Both the position numbers and the translations under genes were made by a program. From an uncultured Lachnospiraceae bacterium (GTDB taxonomy: Bacteria; Bacillota; Clostridia; Lachnospirales; Lachnospiraceae): 17,839 nucleotides of DNA. The stretch lies in the NCBI GenBank assembly GCA_937916415.1, contig CALGGH010000195.1, positions 1 to 17,839 on the forward strand. The letters are read 5' to 3'. Position 1 is the stretch's first letter. Every line of letters starts with the position of its first letter. Of this stretch, positions 8,000 through 14,173 are shown in pieces. Below the pieces are notes generated by a model. That model saw only the letters and a list, made by a program, of their open reading frames with translations, was not told where the DNA came from and did not search any database.

Positions 8000-8045
8000 A
8001 TGTGCCGTCCCCGAGTGTCATCCCCGAGTGTCATCCACGGCACAT
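8000..8045. repeat. CCGTCCCC element: 9-bp inverted repeat enclosing a 13-bp tandem repeat
   Basis: ATGTGCCGT (8000-8008) and ACGGCACAT (8037-8045) are perfect inverted repeats. The 28-nt interior is CCCCGAGTGTCAT twice (8009-8021, 8022-8034) plus CC. The core CCGTCCCC lies at 8005-8012. The element fills the space between the rpsT terminator and the stop codon of the minus-strand carD-like gene, so it would form a stem-loop at the 3' end of that mRNA. There is no T-run, so it is not a classical terminator. Confidence 0.8.
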
Positions 8046-8567
8046 TTATGCTTTGGTCATGGCCTTTTTGTAGCGTATCATCTCAGTGATGTAGTCACAG
8101 ATCTCATCCTTGTCCTTGCCCAGGGCGAACGCGATCTCGGCATACAGCAGATCCTCGGCCTGCTTGAAATACCTCTCGTCCACGGCCGTGTTCTTTTTGC
8201 CCTGATTCTCGCGCATCTTCTTGCGGGCCCAGATGGTCTTGATGATGCTGATCAGCGCTTCGGGAGAGCCGCTCCTCACGGCGTCCTTGTAGCACTGCTC
8301 CCTGAGCTTGTCGTTTTCAACCCAGGCTTCTTTGATCGTAGGTATGGCGTCTATCACGCCCTCCGCCTCATCCCTGGTCATGGCTGACCTGATGTTGCCA
8401 TCGGCATTGTCCACGGAGACGTACAGCGTGGATCCCTTGCCATCGAGCGGTGTCATCACATAGTAGAGCTTATCCTTGTCGATGCCTGTCATGTCCAGGT
8501 GAGTAATGTCATCGATGTGGCATACTCCCTTGCTGGTCTTCATTACGTAATCACCTATTGCGAACAC
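8046..8567 (-). CDS. CarD/CdnL-family transcription regulator
   Basis: 173-residue CarD-type protein. The N-terminal part (FAIGDYVMKTSKGVCHIDDI..., about 1-60) matches the RNA polymerase beta-binding Tudor-like domain shared with Mfd. The helical C-terminal part is the DNA-contacting domain of the family. Such proteins bind RNA polymerase and tune open-complex formation at many promoters. The start is GTG (complement of 8565-8567), with GGAGG (complement of 8574-8578) 6 nt upstream. It is convergent with rpsT and stands alone. The family call rests on the N-terminal pattern and overall length. Confidence 0.85.
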   Translation of the reverse strand: MFAIGDYVMKTSKGVCHIDDITHLDMTGIDKDKLYYVMTPLDGKGSTLYVSVDNADGNIRSAMTRDEAEGVIDAIPTIKEAWVENDKLREQCYKDAVRSGSPEALISIIKTIWARKKMRENQGKKNTAVDERYFKQAEDLLYAEIAFALGKDKDEICDYITEMIRYKKAMTKA

Positions 8568-8597
8568 TGTATTCCTCCTTTCGAGCCGATTACTATA

Positions 8598-8627
8598 ATC
8601 ATATCACAGAGTTGTCAGATTTTTCAA
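8598..8627 (-). promoter_or_regulatory. Candidate promoter of the carD-like gene
   Basis: On the minus strand, TTGAAA (complement of 8622-8627) and TATGAT (complement of 8598-8603) are separated by 18 bp. Each matches five of six consensus bases. The -35 overlaps an AT-rich perfect hairpin, AAAGCAA/TTGCTTT (8626-8642). Transcription would start about 25 nt upstream of the GTG. Confidence 0.55.
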
Positions 8628-8650
8628 AGCAAAAATTGCTTTTTTCAGTA

Positions 8651-8728
8651 GAATTGGCAGCAAGTAGGAATTGGCAGCAAGTAGGAATTGGCAGCAAGTA
8701 GGAATTGGCAGTAAGGAGGAATTGGCAG
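8651..8728. repeat. 17-bp tandem repeat array
   Basis: Four full units of GAATTGGCAGCAAGTAG (starts 8651, 8668, 8685, 8702; the fourth varies as GTAAGGAG) plus a partial fifth GAATTGGCAG (8719-8728). The first three units are identical, which implies recent expansion. The array lies upstream of the carD-like promoter. There are no unique spacers, so it is not a CRISPR array. Confidence 0.92.
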
Positions 8729-9007
8729 TTATGATAAATGCAGGATATCAAATGTCAGGATACGGAGTCATTTTGAGCTTTCCTTTGTCAGGGAACAAGG
8801 GAACAGGATTGCGAGCCAAAGAAAATGGCATCCATTATACGGAAACATAAATGATGATGGATGATCCGGCATGCATCATGACGGGCAACTGGCACTTGTA
8901 AGGGATAGATTGAAGATTGAGCATGGAATATAGTAATATAAGGAATGTGGAGCATGCAATGAAAGCAATAAATTATGAAATGAGAGACAGGAGATAAGCA
9001 GAACATC
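8729..9007. other. Intergenic stretch without a recognisable gene
   Basis: AT-richer than the flanking genes. It has short local duplications (GGGAACA twice near 8793-8806; GCATGC three times) and AT-rich hexamers near 8929-8942 (TATAGT, TATAAG) that might be a -10 box for the downstream exonuclease gene, but no convincingly spaced -35. Open frames here have no ribosome site or recognisable product. Confidence 0.5.
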
Positions 9008-9691
9008 ATGTTATCAGCAAGAGCAGGCAGGAAGATAAATGACAGGTACGTGACGGATTACGTGGTTTTTGACCTGGAGACGACGGGGACGTCCTGTCAG
9101 ATGGACGAGGTGGTCGAGATATCTGCCGTCAAGGTCATTGACGGAAAAGTGGTTGATGAGTATACGACACTGGTCAATCCGGGGAGGACGATCCCGCCCG
9201 GGGCCTCGGCCGTGAACGGCATCACGGACGACATGGTCAGTGATGCTCCGACGTTTGAAGTGGCCTTAAGGGACTTCAATGATTTTGTCGGTGACATGAT
9301 ACTGGTCGGGCACAACATACACATGTTTGACATGAAGTTCATATGCCGTGACGCGATGAGGTATTTTGGCCGGACGATTGGCAACGATTACATTGACACG
9401 CTGCCGCTTGCCAAGGCGTATTTGCCCGAGATGCGTCATCATACGCTGTCGGACCTGGCCGATCATTATGACATAGATTCCGGCGGAGCCCACAGGGCAT
9501 TGAATGACTGCCGCATGAATCAGCAGGTATTTGAACGGTTGGGTGAGGAGATGAAGCATCCCTCGGAGGCTGCCAGACAGATAAAGAAATGTCCAAGATG
9601 CGGCAGCGTAATGAAACTGCGTAATGGCAAATACGGCGTATTCTGGGGCTGTTCCGGATATCCGGACTGCAGGCATACGGAGAATGCCTGA
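9008..9691 (+). CDS. DEDDh 3'-5' exonuclease (DnaQ-like) with C-terminal topoisomerase-type zinc ribbon
   Basis: 227 residues in two parts. Residues about 14-175 form a DnaQ/RNase T-type exonuclease: Exo I VVFDLETTG (Asp22, Glu24), Exo II GHNIHMFD (Asp108), Exo III HRALND (His162, Asp167). Residues 195-221 form a C4 zinc finger, CPRC...CSGYPDC (Cys195, 198, 215, 221), of the type at the C-terminus of bacterial topoisomerase I, likely to bind single-stranded nucleic acid. It probably degrades DNA (or RNA) from 3' ends in repair or proofreading. The start is the only in-frame ATG after an upstream stop; its best ribosome site AGGAGA (8989-8994) is rather far, 13 nt. A GTG at 9050 is an alternative that keeps the whole domain. 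Confidence 0.88.
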   Translation: MLSARAGRKINDRYVTDYVVFDLETTGTSCQMDEVVEISAVKVIDGKVVDEYTTLVNPGRTIPPGASAVNGITDDMVSDAPTFEVALRDFNDFVGDMILVGHNIHMFDMKFICRDAMRYFGRTIGNDYIDTLPLAKAYLPEMRHHTLSDLADHYDIDSGGAHRALNDCRMNQQVFERLGEEMKHPSEAARQIKKCPRCGSVMKLRNGKYGVFWGCSGYPDCRHTENA

Positions 9692-9737
9692 TGATTTTTG
9701 CACGGGCTGCGCATGGTTGGGATGAAAAGGAAGGTTA

Positions 9738-10250
9738 ATGGTGGGGATCAGGAAAATTTTTTTTGACATGGACGGAGTGCTGGCCGATTTTGACAGGGGC
9801 GTAATCGAATTATGCCACATGAAGCCGAGGAACCAGTATGAGCCCCAGAACCCCGCCCTGGATGATGCCATGTGGGCAGCGATCAGGAACGTCGGACATT
9901 ATTATGACAAACTGGAGCTGATGCCCGGAGCCAAGGAAATGTTTGATGCGGTCTATGGCAGGCATGGCGACAAATGCGAGATACTGACCGGCATCCCGAA
10001 ACCCAGGAGGCACATAGACACCGCTGCTGAGGACAAGATCGCGTGGGTGCGCAGGCTGCTGTCTGACAAGGTCAGGATACATACCGTGCTTCGCGAGGAA
10101 AAGACGGAACACTGCACGGGGCCGGATTGCGTGCTGATCGATGATTACAAGATCAACGTGGATGAATGGACGGACATGGGAGGGACGGCGATCCTGAACG
10201 TCACCGCCGGACAAACGATGGCAATCCTCAGGGAAATGGGGATCATCTAA
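9738..10250 (+). CDS. HAD-superfamily 5'(3')-deoxyribonucleotidase-like phosphatase
   Basis: 170-residue HAD phosphatase resembling the 5'(3')-deoxyribonucleotidase (NT5C) group. Motif I is FFDMDGVLADFD (Asp10 nucleophile, Asp12 acid/base), motif II CEILTGIP, and the Mg-binding motif LIDDYKINVDEW. It probably dephosphorylates (deoxy)nucleoside monophosphates. The start ATG 9738 follows AAGGAAGG. It lies 46 bp after the exonuclease, so co-transcription is likely and both could belong to nucleotide turnover. Substrate is inferred from family resemblance only. Confidence 0.82.
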   Translation: MVGIRKIFFDMDGVLADFDRGVIELCHMKPRNQYEPQNPALDDAMWAAIRNVGHYYDKLELMPGAKEMFDAVYGRHGDKCEILTGIPKPRRHIDTAAEDKIAWVRRLLSDKVRIHTVLREEKTEHCTGPDCVLIDDYKINVDEWTDMGGTAILNVTAGQTMAILREMGII

Positions 10251-10260
10251 AAGATGATTT
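10242..10260 (+). terminator. Weak terminator overlapping the nucleotidase stop codon
   Basis: Perfect 7-bp stem ATCATCT (10242-10248) / AGATGAT (10252-10258) with a 3-nt A loop, followed by TTTATG. It overlaps the stop codon and lies between convergent units. The stem is AT-rich and the T-run short. Confidence 0.3.
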
Positions 10261-10272
10261 ATGCGGTACCGA

Positions 10273-10641
10273 TCAGCCCGCGTCCTCAAGCTGTGAGGTA
10301 TATAGCTTGTAATATAGCCCCCTGAGGGTCATGAGCTCTTCGTGGGTGCCGCACTCGACGATTCCGCCGTCATCGACGTACATGATCTTGTCACAGCCGG
10401 TGATGGTGGAGAGGCGGTGCGCGATGACGAAGCTGGTGCGGCCTTTAAGCATGTTGTTCAGTCCCTTCTGGAGGGCACGCTCGGTCTGCACGTCTATGCT
10501 GGACGTGGCCTCGTCAAGCACCAGGATCGCGGGATCGGACAGCAATGTGCGGGCGAAGGATATGAGCTGCTTCTGTCCCTGGCTGAGGAGCGAGCCTCTT
10601 TCTTTTACCTCCGACTGGTAGCCGTCCGGCATGCGGCTGAT
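10273..10641 (-). pseudogene. ABC exporter remnant, C-terminal part of ATPase domain (canonical subunit)
   Basis: About 120 residues from the end of an ABC exporter ATPase domain: (F)ISRMPDGYQ, then signature LSQGQKQL, Walker B ILVLDEATSSID with the catalytic Glu, H-loop FVIAHRLSTI, and the usual tail CGTHEELMTLRGLYY. The membrane domain, Walker A and Q-loop are all missing. Homology stops near 10641, where the minus-strand sequence joins directly to the tail of a second ABC gene in another frame. The remnant cannot make an active transporter. The canonical Walker B suggests it was the active-site partner of a heterodimeric exporter (TM288-like). No promoter or ribosome site is visible. Confidence 0.85.
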
Positions 10642-10913
10642 AGGGCCAGGATCACCAGATCCGCATAGTAGCCGCCCTTTTGGATCAGCTCCGCATGGGT
10701 GCCGTGTTCGGTAATCTCACCGTGATTCATGATGAGGATCTGGTCGGCTTTTCTGGTGGTCGAAATTCTCTGGGCTATTATTATCTTGGTACATTCAAAG
10801 GGCAGCTCGTCCAGGCTGTGCTGTATCTCCTTTTCCGTCTCCATGTCGACGGCACTGGTGGTGTCGTCGAGTATGAGTATGGAGGGACGGACCGCCAGCA
10901 GGCACGGGGCCAT
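10642..10913 (-). pseudogene. ABC exporter remnant, end of degenerate-site ATPase domain
   Basis: On the minus strand, about 85 residues match the end of a second ABC ATPase: (M)A-x-CLLAVRPSILILDDTTSAVD, IIIAQRIST, then TEHGTHAELIQKGGYYADL. Walker B carries Asp where the catalytic Glu is expected (LDDTTSAVD), as in the degenerate subunit of heterodimeric exporters (TM287-like). Walker A and the LSGGQ signature are missing because homology ends at about 10913, beside the hairpin region. After GGYYADL (near 10656) the frame runs into the other remnant's sequence. The pair records a deletion that removed the start of the second gene and left an out-of-frame junction. Confidence 0.82.
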
Positions 10914-10974
10914 GCGGTTTCGTTTGTTTTTTTCCTTTTGGATATGTGTTCCATTTTATCTGTCTGCCGTTTGC

Positions 10975-11158
10975 TGCGCCGGATTTTGGCGGCTGAAAGC
11001 CGCATATTTCCTTACAAAATCCGTGCGCATCCTCGCGGAGCGTTATAGTAAGCGAAATTTTTAATTTCGCTTGCTATATTTCTGAACAGCTCCTAAAGAA
11101 ATGCTTAATCAATCAGCATTTCTTTAGCATACGCTTTTTGTGATAAAAAGCAACGTAT
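10975..11158. other. Run of four consecutive hairpins (structured element)
   Basis: H1: stem CGGATTTTG (10980-10988) / CAAAATCCG (11015-11023), extended by TGCGC/GCGCA with one bulge, and holding an inner hairpin GCGGCT-GAA-AGCCGC (10989-11003). H2: 15-bp stem (11044-11058 / 11064-11078) with one T-G mismatch and a 5-nt loop. H3: perfect 13-bp stem CTAAAGAAATGCT (11093-11105) / AGCATTTCTTTAG (11115-11127). H4: ATACG+CTTTTT / AAAAAG+CGTAT (11129-11158) with a 3-nt bulge. No protein is encoded. It adjoins the truncated ABC gene. Could be a MITE-like element, the end of a lost mobile element, or a structured RNA; I do not recognise it. Confidence 0.75.
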
Positions 11159-11201
11159 ATTATTAAAATCGGTCAAGAACCTAAAGATTTATCTAAAAAT
11201 A

Positions 11202-11210
11202 TGGTATGAT
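11202..11210 (+). promoter_or_regulatory. Extended -10 promoter of the S66 peptidase gene
   Basis: TGG followed by TATGAT (11205-11210) is an extended -10 motif; I see no -35 at the usual distance. Transcription would start near 11217. The leader of about 70 nt contains a perfect 6-bp hairpin TTGCGC (11229-11234) / GCGCAA (11241-11246). Confidence 0.5.
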
Positions 11211-11286
11211 ATTAAAGTCTGACGTTATTTGCGCCCATGCGCGCAAGCGGACGAATCTGCTTGAAGCGAAACGGAGAAAACACGAA

Positions 11287-12432
11287 ATGAGATATCCTAA
11301 GACCATATCGGAGGGAGGCACCATCGGATTCGTGGCTCCCAGCTTCGGATGCAGCACGGAACCCTACAGGGCGGGATTTGACAGGTCACTGGAAACGTGG
11401 CATGAGCGCGGATATAAGACGCTGCTCGGACCAAACTGCTACGCATCGGACGGGATCGGCATCAGCTCCACGCCCGAATCGTGCGGACGGGAACTGACGG
11501 AAGGCTATTGCAGCGGGGAATCGGACGTTATTGTGAGCTGCGGCGGAGGCGAGCTCATGTGCGAGACGATCTCCCATGTTGACTTTGACCGGGTCAGGGC
11601 GGCCGAACCCAAGTGGTACATGGGGTATTCTGACAACACCAACTTTACGTTCACGCTGACCACCATGTGCGACGTGGCCAGCATATATGGCCCCTGCGCA
11701 TCGAATTTCGGAACCAGTCCCCTGCATCAGTCGTATGAGGACGCCTGGAGCATCATGTGCGGAGGAAACAGATTGACTAATATGGTCAAAAAGCCTGCGG
11801 CCGACGCTGATCCCGGAAAGCGCGGGAACGGGTCGGATCGCAAGGACGTGCCCTGCCACGAGTTTTCCGGATATGGCAAGTGGGAAAAGGAAGGCGGCAG
11901 GTCAGAGGATGATCCTTATGCCCCGCTGAACCTGACGGAAAAGACGGTGCTCCACAGATACGTGGGGGACGGCAGGCCGATGTCGGGTGAGACGGACGAG
12001 CCTGACGAGATAGTCATGGAAGGCAGGCTGCTGGGCGGCTGCCTGGACTGCCTCGTAAACCTGTGCGGAACGAAATTTGACCATGTGAGTCAATTTAATG
12101 AAAAGTACGGGGATGACGGCATAATCTGGTTCCTGGAGGCCTGCGACCTCAACGTCTTTGCCATCAGGCGCGGCATGTGGGAGCTGGAGCAGGCCGGGTG
12201 GTTTGATCGCGCGAGCGGATTCGTCATCGGCAGGCCGCTGCAGTTCGGGACCGAGATGTTTGGCCTGGATCAGTACGCCGCCGTGTATGACGTGATCACC
12301 TCGCATAAGGTGCCGGTGCTGATGGATGCCGACGTGGGACACTTAAGTCCGATGGTGCCGCTCATTACCGGCAGCATCGCAAGGGTGCGCGCTCGCGGCA
12401 ACGACTGGACCGTCAGGATGGAGTTGAGATAA
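11287..12432 (+). CDS. S66-family peptidase (LD-carboxypeptidase / MccF-like)
   Basis: 381 residues of the LdcA/MccF family, which either trims L,D-bonds in murein tetrapeptides or inactivates microcin C-type toxins. The fold start GTIGFVAPSFG is present. The catalytic triad is visible: Ser115 (MGYSDNTNF), Glu284 (WFLEACDL) and His352 (DVGHLSPM). The Ser-Glu spacing (169) is larger than in P. aeruginosa LdcA (102) or E. coli MccF (125); the extra residues lie in a charged segment (about 165-225, KKPAADADPGKRG...). I chose ATG 11287, which gives the family N-terminus, with GGAG (11273-11276) 10 nt upstream; the frame is open further 5'. There is no signal peptide and no microcin gene nearby, so the natural substrate is open. 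Confidence 0.87.
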   Translation: MRYPKTISEGGTIGFVAPSFGCSTEPYRAGFDRSLETWHERGYKTLLGPNCYASDGIGISSTPESCGRELTEGYCSGESDVIVSCGGGELMCETISHVDFDRVRAAEPKWYMGYSDNTNFTFTLTTMCDVASIYGPCASNFGTSPLHQSYEDAWSIMCGGNRLTNMVKKPAADADPGKRGNGSDRKDVPCHEFSGYGKWEKEGGRSEDDPYAPLNLTEKTVLHRYVGDGRPMSGETDEPDEIVMEGRLLGGCLDCLVNLCGTKFDHVSQFNEKYGDDGIIWFLEACDLNVFAIRRGMWELEQAGWFDRASGFVIGRPLQFGTEMFGLDQYAAVYDVITSHKVPVLMDADVGHLSPMVPLITGSIARVRARGNDWTVRMELR

Positions 12433-12442
12433 CCCGAGATGC

Positions 12443-12450
12443 GGGGACGG
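12443..12450 (-). repeat. Isolated CCGTCCCC core (minus strand)
   Basis: GGGGACGG on the plus strand, between the S66 peptidase stop and the DUF4250 gene. It continues as CCCTT where fuller copies read TTCTT, so it may be a decayed copy of the element at 12741-12776 and 16122-16181. The flanking dyad is only GCG/CGC. Confidence 0.45.
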
Positions 12451-12500
12451 CCCTTACGCTGTGTTATGTTAACTGAAATCAGCTGCTATAAGGAGTTAAT

Positions 12501-12689
12501 ATGTTGCCAAAAGACCCAAACATGCTGTTTAGCATGATAAACATGAAACTTAGGGATGTCTATCCAAGTCTCGACGCACTCTGCGATGATCTGGACGAGG
12601 ATAAGGCAGGCATACTGGAAACGCTGAAAAAGGCCGGGTATGCGTATGATGCGGAACAAAATGCCTTTAAGGCGGTAAAAACCGGTTGA
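12501..12689 (+). CDS. DUF4250 protein
   Basis: 62-residue protein matching the DUF4250 pattern: LPKDPNMLFSMINMKLRDVYPSLDALCDDLDED near the start and AGYAYDAEQNAF near the end. Family members are short (about 55-65 residues), found mostly in Firmicutes, and of unknown function. The ribosome site AAGGAG (12490-12495) lies 5 nt before the ATG. It is probably a single-gene unit. A 10-bp sequence covering the stop codon (TGACATAACA, 12687-12696) is repeated at 12731-12740, just before the next CCGTCCCC element. Confidence 0.85.
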   Translation: MLPKDPNMLFSMINMKLRDVYPSLDALCDDLDEDKAGILETLKKAGYAYDAEQNAFKAVKTG

Positions 12690-12740
12690 CATAACACCGC
12701 CGGACTGACCAACATCCGCCGACCCCTGAATGACATAACA
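12687..12740. repeat. 10-bp direct repeat TGACATAACA
   Basis: Identical copies at 12687-12696 (including the DUF4250 stop codon) and 12731-12740, 44 bp apart, the second directly before the AGGTGC arm of a CCGTCCCC element. The intervening bases contain CCGCCG twice. It could be a local duplication or a target-site-like flank. Confidence 0.6.
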
Positions 12741-12776
12741 AGGTGCAAGAACCGTCCCCGCACCTCCCCCGCACCT
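12741..12776. repeat. CCGTCCCC element with AGGTGC/GCACCT flanking dyad
   Basis: AGGTGC (12741-12746) and GCACCT (12760-12765) are inverted repeats around AAGAACCGTCCCC (12747-12759). The right arm is duplicated as TCCCCCGCACCT (12765-12776). The final T of the element is the first base of a TATAAT (12776-12781). The core equals that at 16122-16181, but the arms differ. Confidence 0.75.
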
Positions 12777-12781
12777 ATAAT
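12776..12781 (+). promoter_or_regulatory. Candidate -10 box upstream of rarA
   Basis: A perfect TATAAT whose first base is the last base of the CCGTCCCC element. No -35 is recognisable 16-18 bp upstream. A second TATAAT (12792-12797) overlaps the ATG itself. Use of the first would leave a leader of roughly 8 nt, which fits the missing ribosome binding site. Confidence 0.35.
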
Positions 12782-12795
12782 GCGTCGTAGATATA

Positions 12796-14115
12796 ATGGA
12801 CCTCTTTGAATACATGGAACAAAAGAATAAGGAGAAGGAGTCGCCGCTGGCGGCGAGGATCCGGCCCGAGACGCTCGATGAAGTGGTGGGGCAGGAGCAC
12901 ATCCTGGCACCGGACAAGCTGCTTTACAGGGCGATCAAGACGGACCGCATCAGCTCGGTGATCTTTTACGGGCCGCCCGGAACCGGCAAGACCACGCTGG
13001 CCAAGGTCATAGCCAACACGACCTCGGCCGAGTTCATGCAGCTGAACGCCACGGTCGCCGGCAAGAAGGACATGGAGCAGGTCGTTGAGCAGGCGGGCCG
13101 GACGCTGGCCATGTCGGGCAGGCGCACGATCCTTTTCATCGACGAGATACATCGTTTCAACAAGGGCCAGCAGGATTACCTGCTGCCGTTCGTGGAGGAC
13201 GGCACCGTGATCCTGATCGGAGCCACGACCGAGAATCCTTATTTCGAGGTGAACGGGGCATTGATCTCCCGTTCGCAGATATTTGAGCTGAAACCCCTCA
13301 GTCCCGATAGCGTGGCCGAGCTGATCAGGCGAGCCGTGTATGACGAGACCAAGGGAATGGGCGCTTACAACGCCTACATAGATGACGACGCCGTGGAATT
13401 TTTGGCGGACATGGCCGGAGGCGACGCGAGGCATGCGCTCAACGCCGTGGAGCTGGGCATACTTTCCACCGAACCCGATCCCGACGGTCGCATACACATG
13501 ACGCTGGACGTGGCTTCGGAATGCATACAGCGCCGCGTGATGAGATATGACAAGGACGGCGACAACCATTACGACACGATATCTGCCTTCATCAAGAGCA
13601 TGAGGGGATCCGATCCGGACGCTGCCGTATACTATCTGGCGCGCATGCTCGAGGCGGGCGAGGACCCCAAGTTCATCATCCGCAGGATCATGATCTGCGC
13701 GTCCGAGGACGTGGGCATGGCGGATCCGCAGGCCATCGTCGTGGCCGAGGCCGCAGCCGGCATCATCGAGCGCGTCGGCATGCCCGAGGCCAGGATCCCT
13801 TTGAGCGAGGCCGCCATATACGTGGCCACCGCGCCCAAGAGCAACGCTTCGTACCTGGCAGTGGAATACGCGACGGCAGAGGTCGCCCGAAGCGGCAACC
13901 TGCCGATACCGCCGTACCTGCAGGATTCGCATTACAAGGGGAGCGCCAAGCTCGGGCGTGGCATCGGATACCAGTATGCCCATGATTTCCCGGGGCATTA
14001 CGTGGACCAGCAGTACCTGCCGGACGAGCTGGCTGACAAAAAGTTTTTTGAGCCCGGCGAAAACGGATACGAGACGCAGGTGCGGGAATACATGCACAGG
14101 ATAGGCAAGCTGTAG
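12796..14115 (+). CDS. rarA: RarA/MgsA-type replication-associated AAA+ ATPase
   Basis: 439-residue recombination factor of the RarA (MgsA, WRNIP1) family, which acts at stalled forks with single-stranded DNA and SSB. The N-terminus DLFEYMEQKNKEKESPLAARIRPETLDEVVGQEHI is characteristic. Walker A is FYGPPGTGKTTLA, Walker B ILFIDEIHRFNKGQQDYLLP, sensor 1 LIGATTENPYFEVN. The C-terminal MgsA-type part includes DNHYDTISAFIKSMRGSDPDAA and the end block YQYAHDFPGHYVDQQYLP. ATG 12796 is the family start, but no Shine-Dalgarno sequence precedes it. The reverse strand carries a long antisense open frame, which is a shadow. Confidence 0.96.
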   Translation: MDLFEYMEQKNKEKESPLAARIRPETLDEVVGQEHILAPDKLLYRAIKTDRISSVIFYGPPGTGKTTLAKVIANTTSAEFMQLNATVAGKKDMEQVVEQAGRTLAMSGRRTILFIDEIHRFNKGQQDYLLPFVEDGTVILIGATTENPYFEVNGALISRSQIFELKPLSPDSVAELIRRAVYDETKGMGAYNAYIDDDAVEFLADMAGGDARHALNAVELGILSTEPDPDGRIHMTLDVASECIQRRVMRYDKDGDNHYDTISAFIKSMRGSDPDAAVYYLARMLEAGEDPKFIIRRIMICASEDVGMADPQAIVVAEAAAGIIERVGMPEARIPLSEAAIYVATAPKSNASYLAVEYATAEVARSGNLPIPPYLQDSHYKGSAKLGRGIGYQYAHDFPGHYVDQQYLPDELADKKFFEPGENGYETQVREYMHRIGKL

Positions 14116-14173
14116 GCGGCCTGCCGCCCGGACCTGACGTGGCACGCCAACACGGCGATGCCGGTTTATCTTT

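Noticed and set aside
8028..8387. 119-codon plus-strand open frame
   Set aside because: Lies opposite the carD-like gene, which has a clear family match, promoter and ribosome site.
8651..8728. CRISPR-like array
   Set aside because: 17-bp units are head to tail with no spacers.
8788..9009. 73-codon minus-strand open frame
   Set aside because: No ribosome site, no family resemblance, composition of reversed AT-rich intergenic DNA.
10975..11158. Group II intron domain V or tRNA-like cluster
   Set aside because: No AGC/GTT catalytic triad with GAAA tetraloop in a 34-nt hairpin, and no TTCGA-type T arm or cloverleaf spacing.
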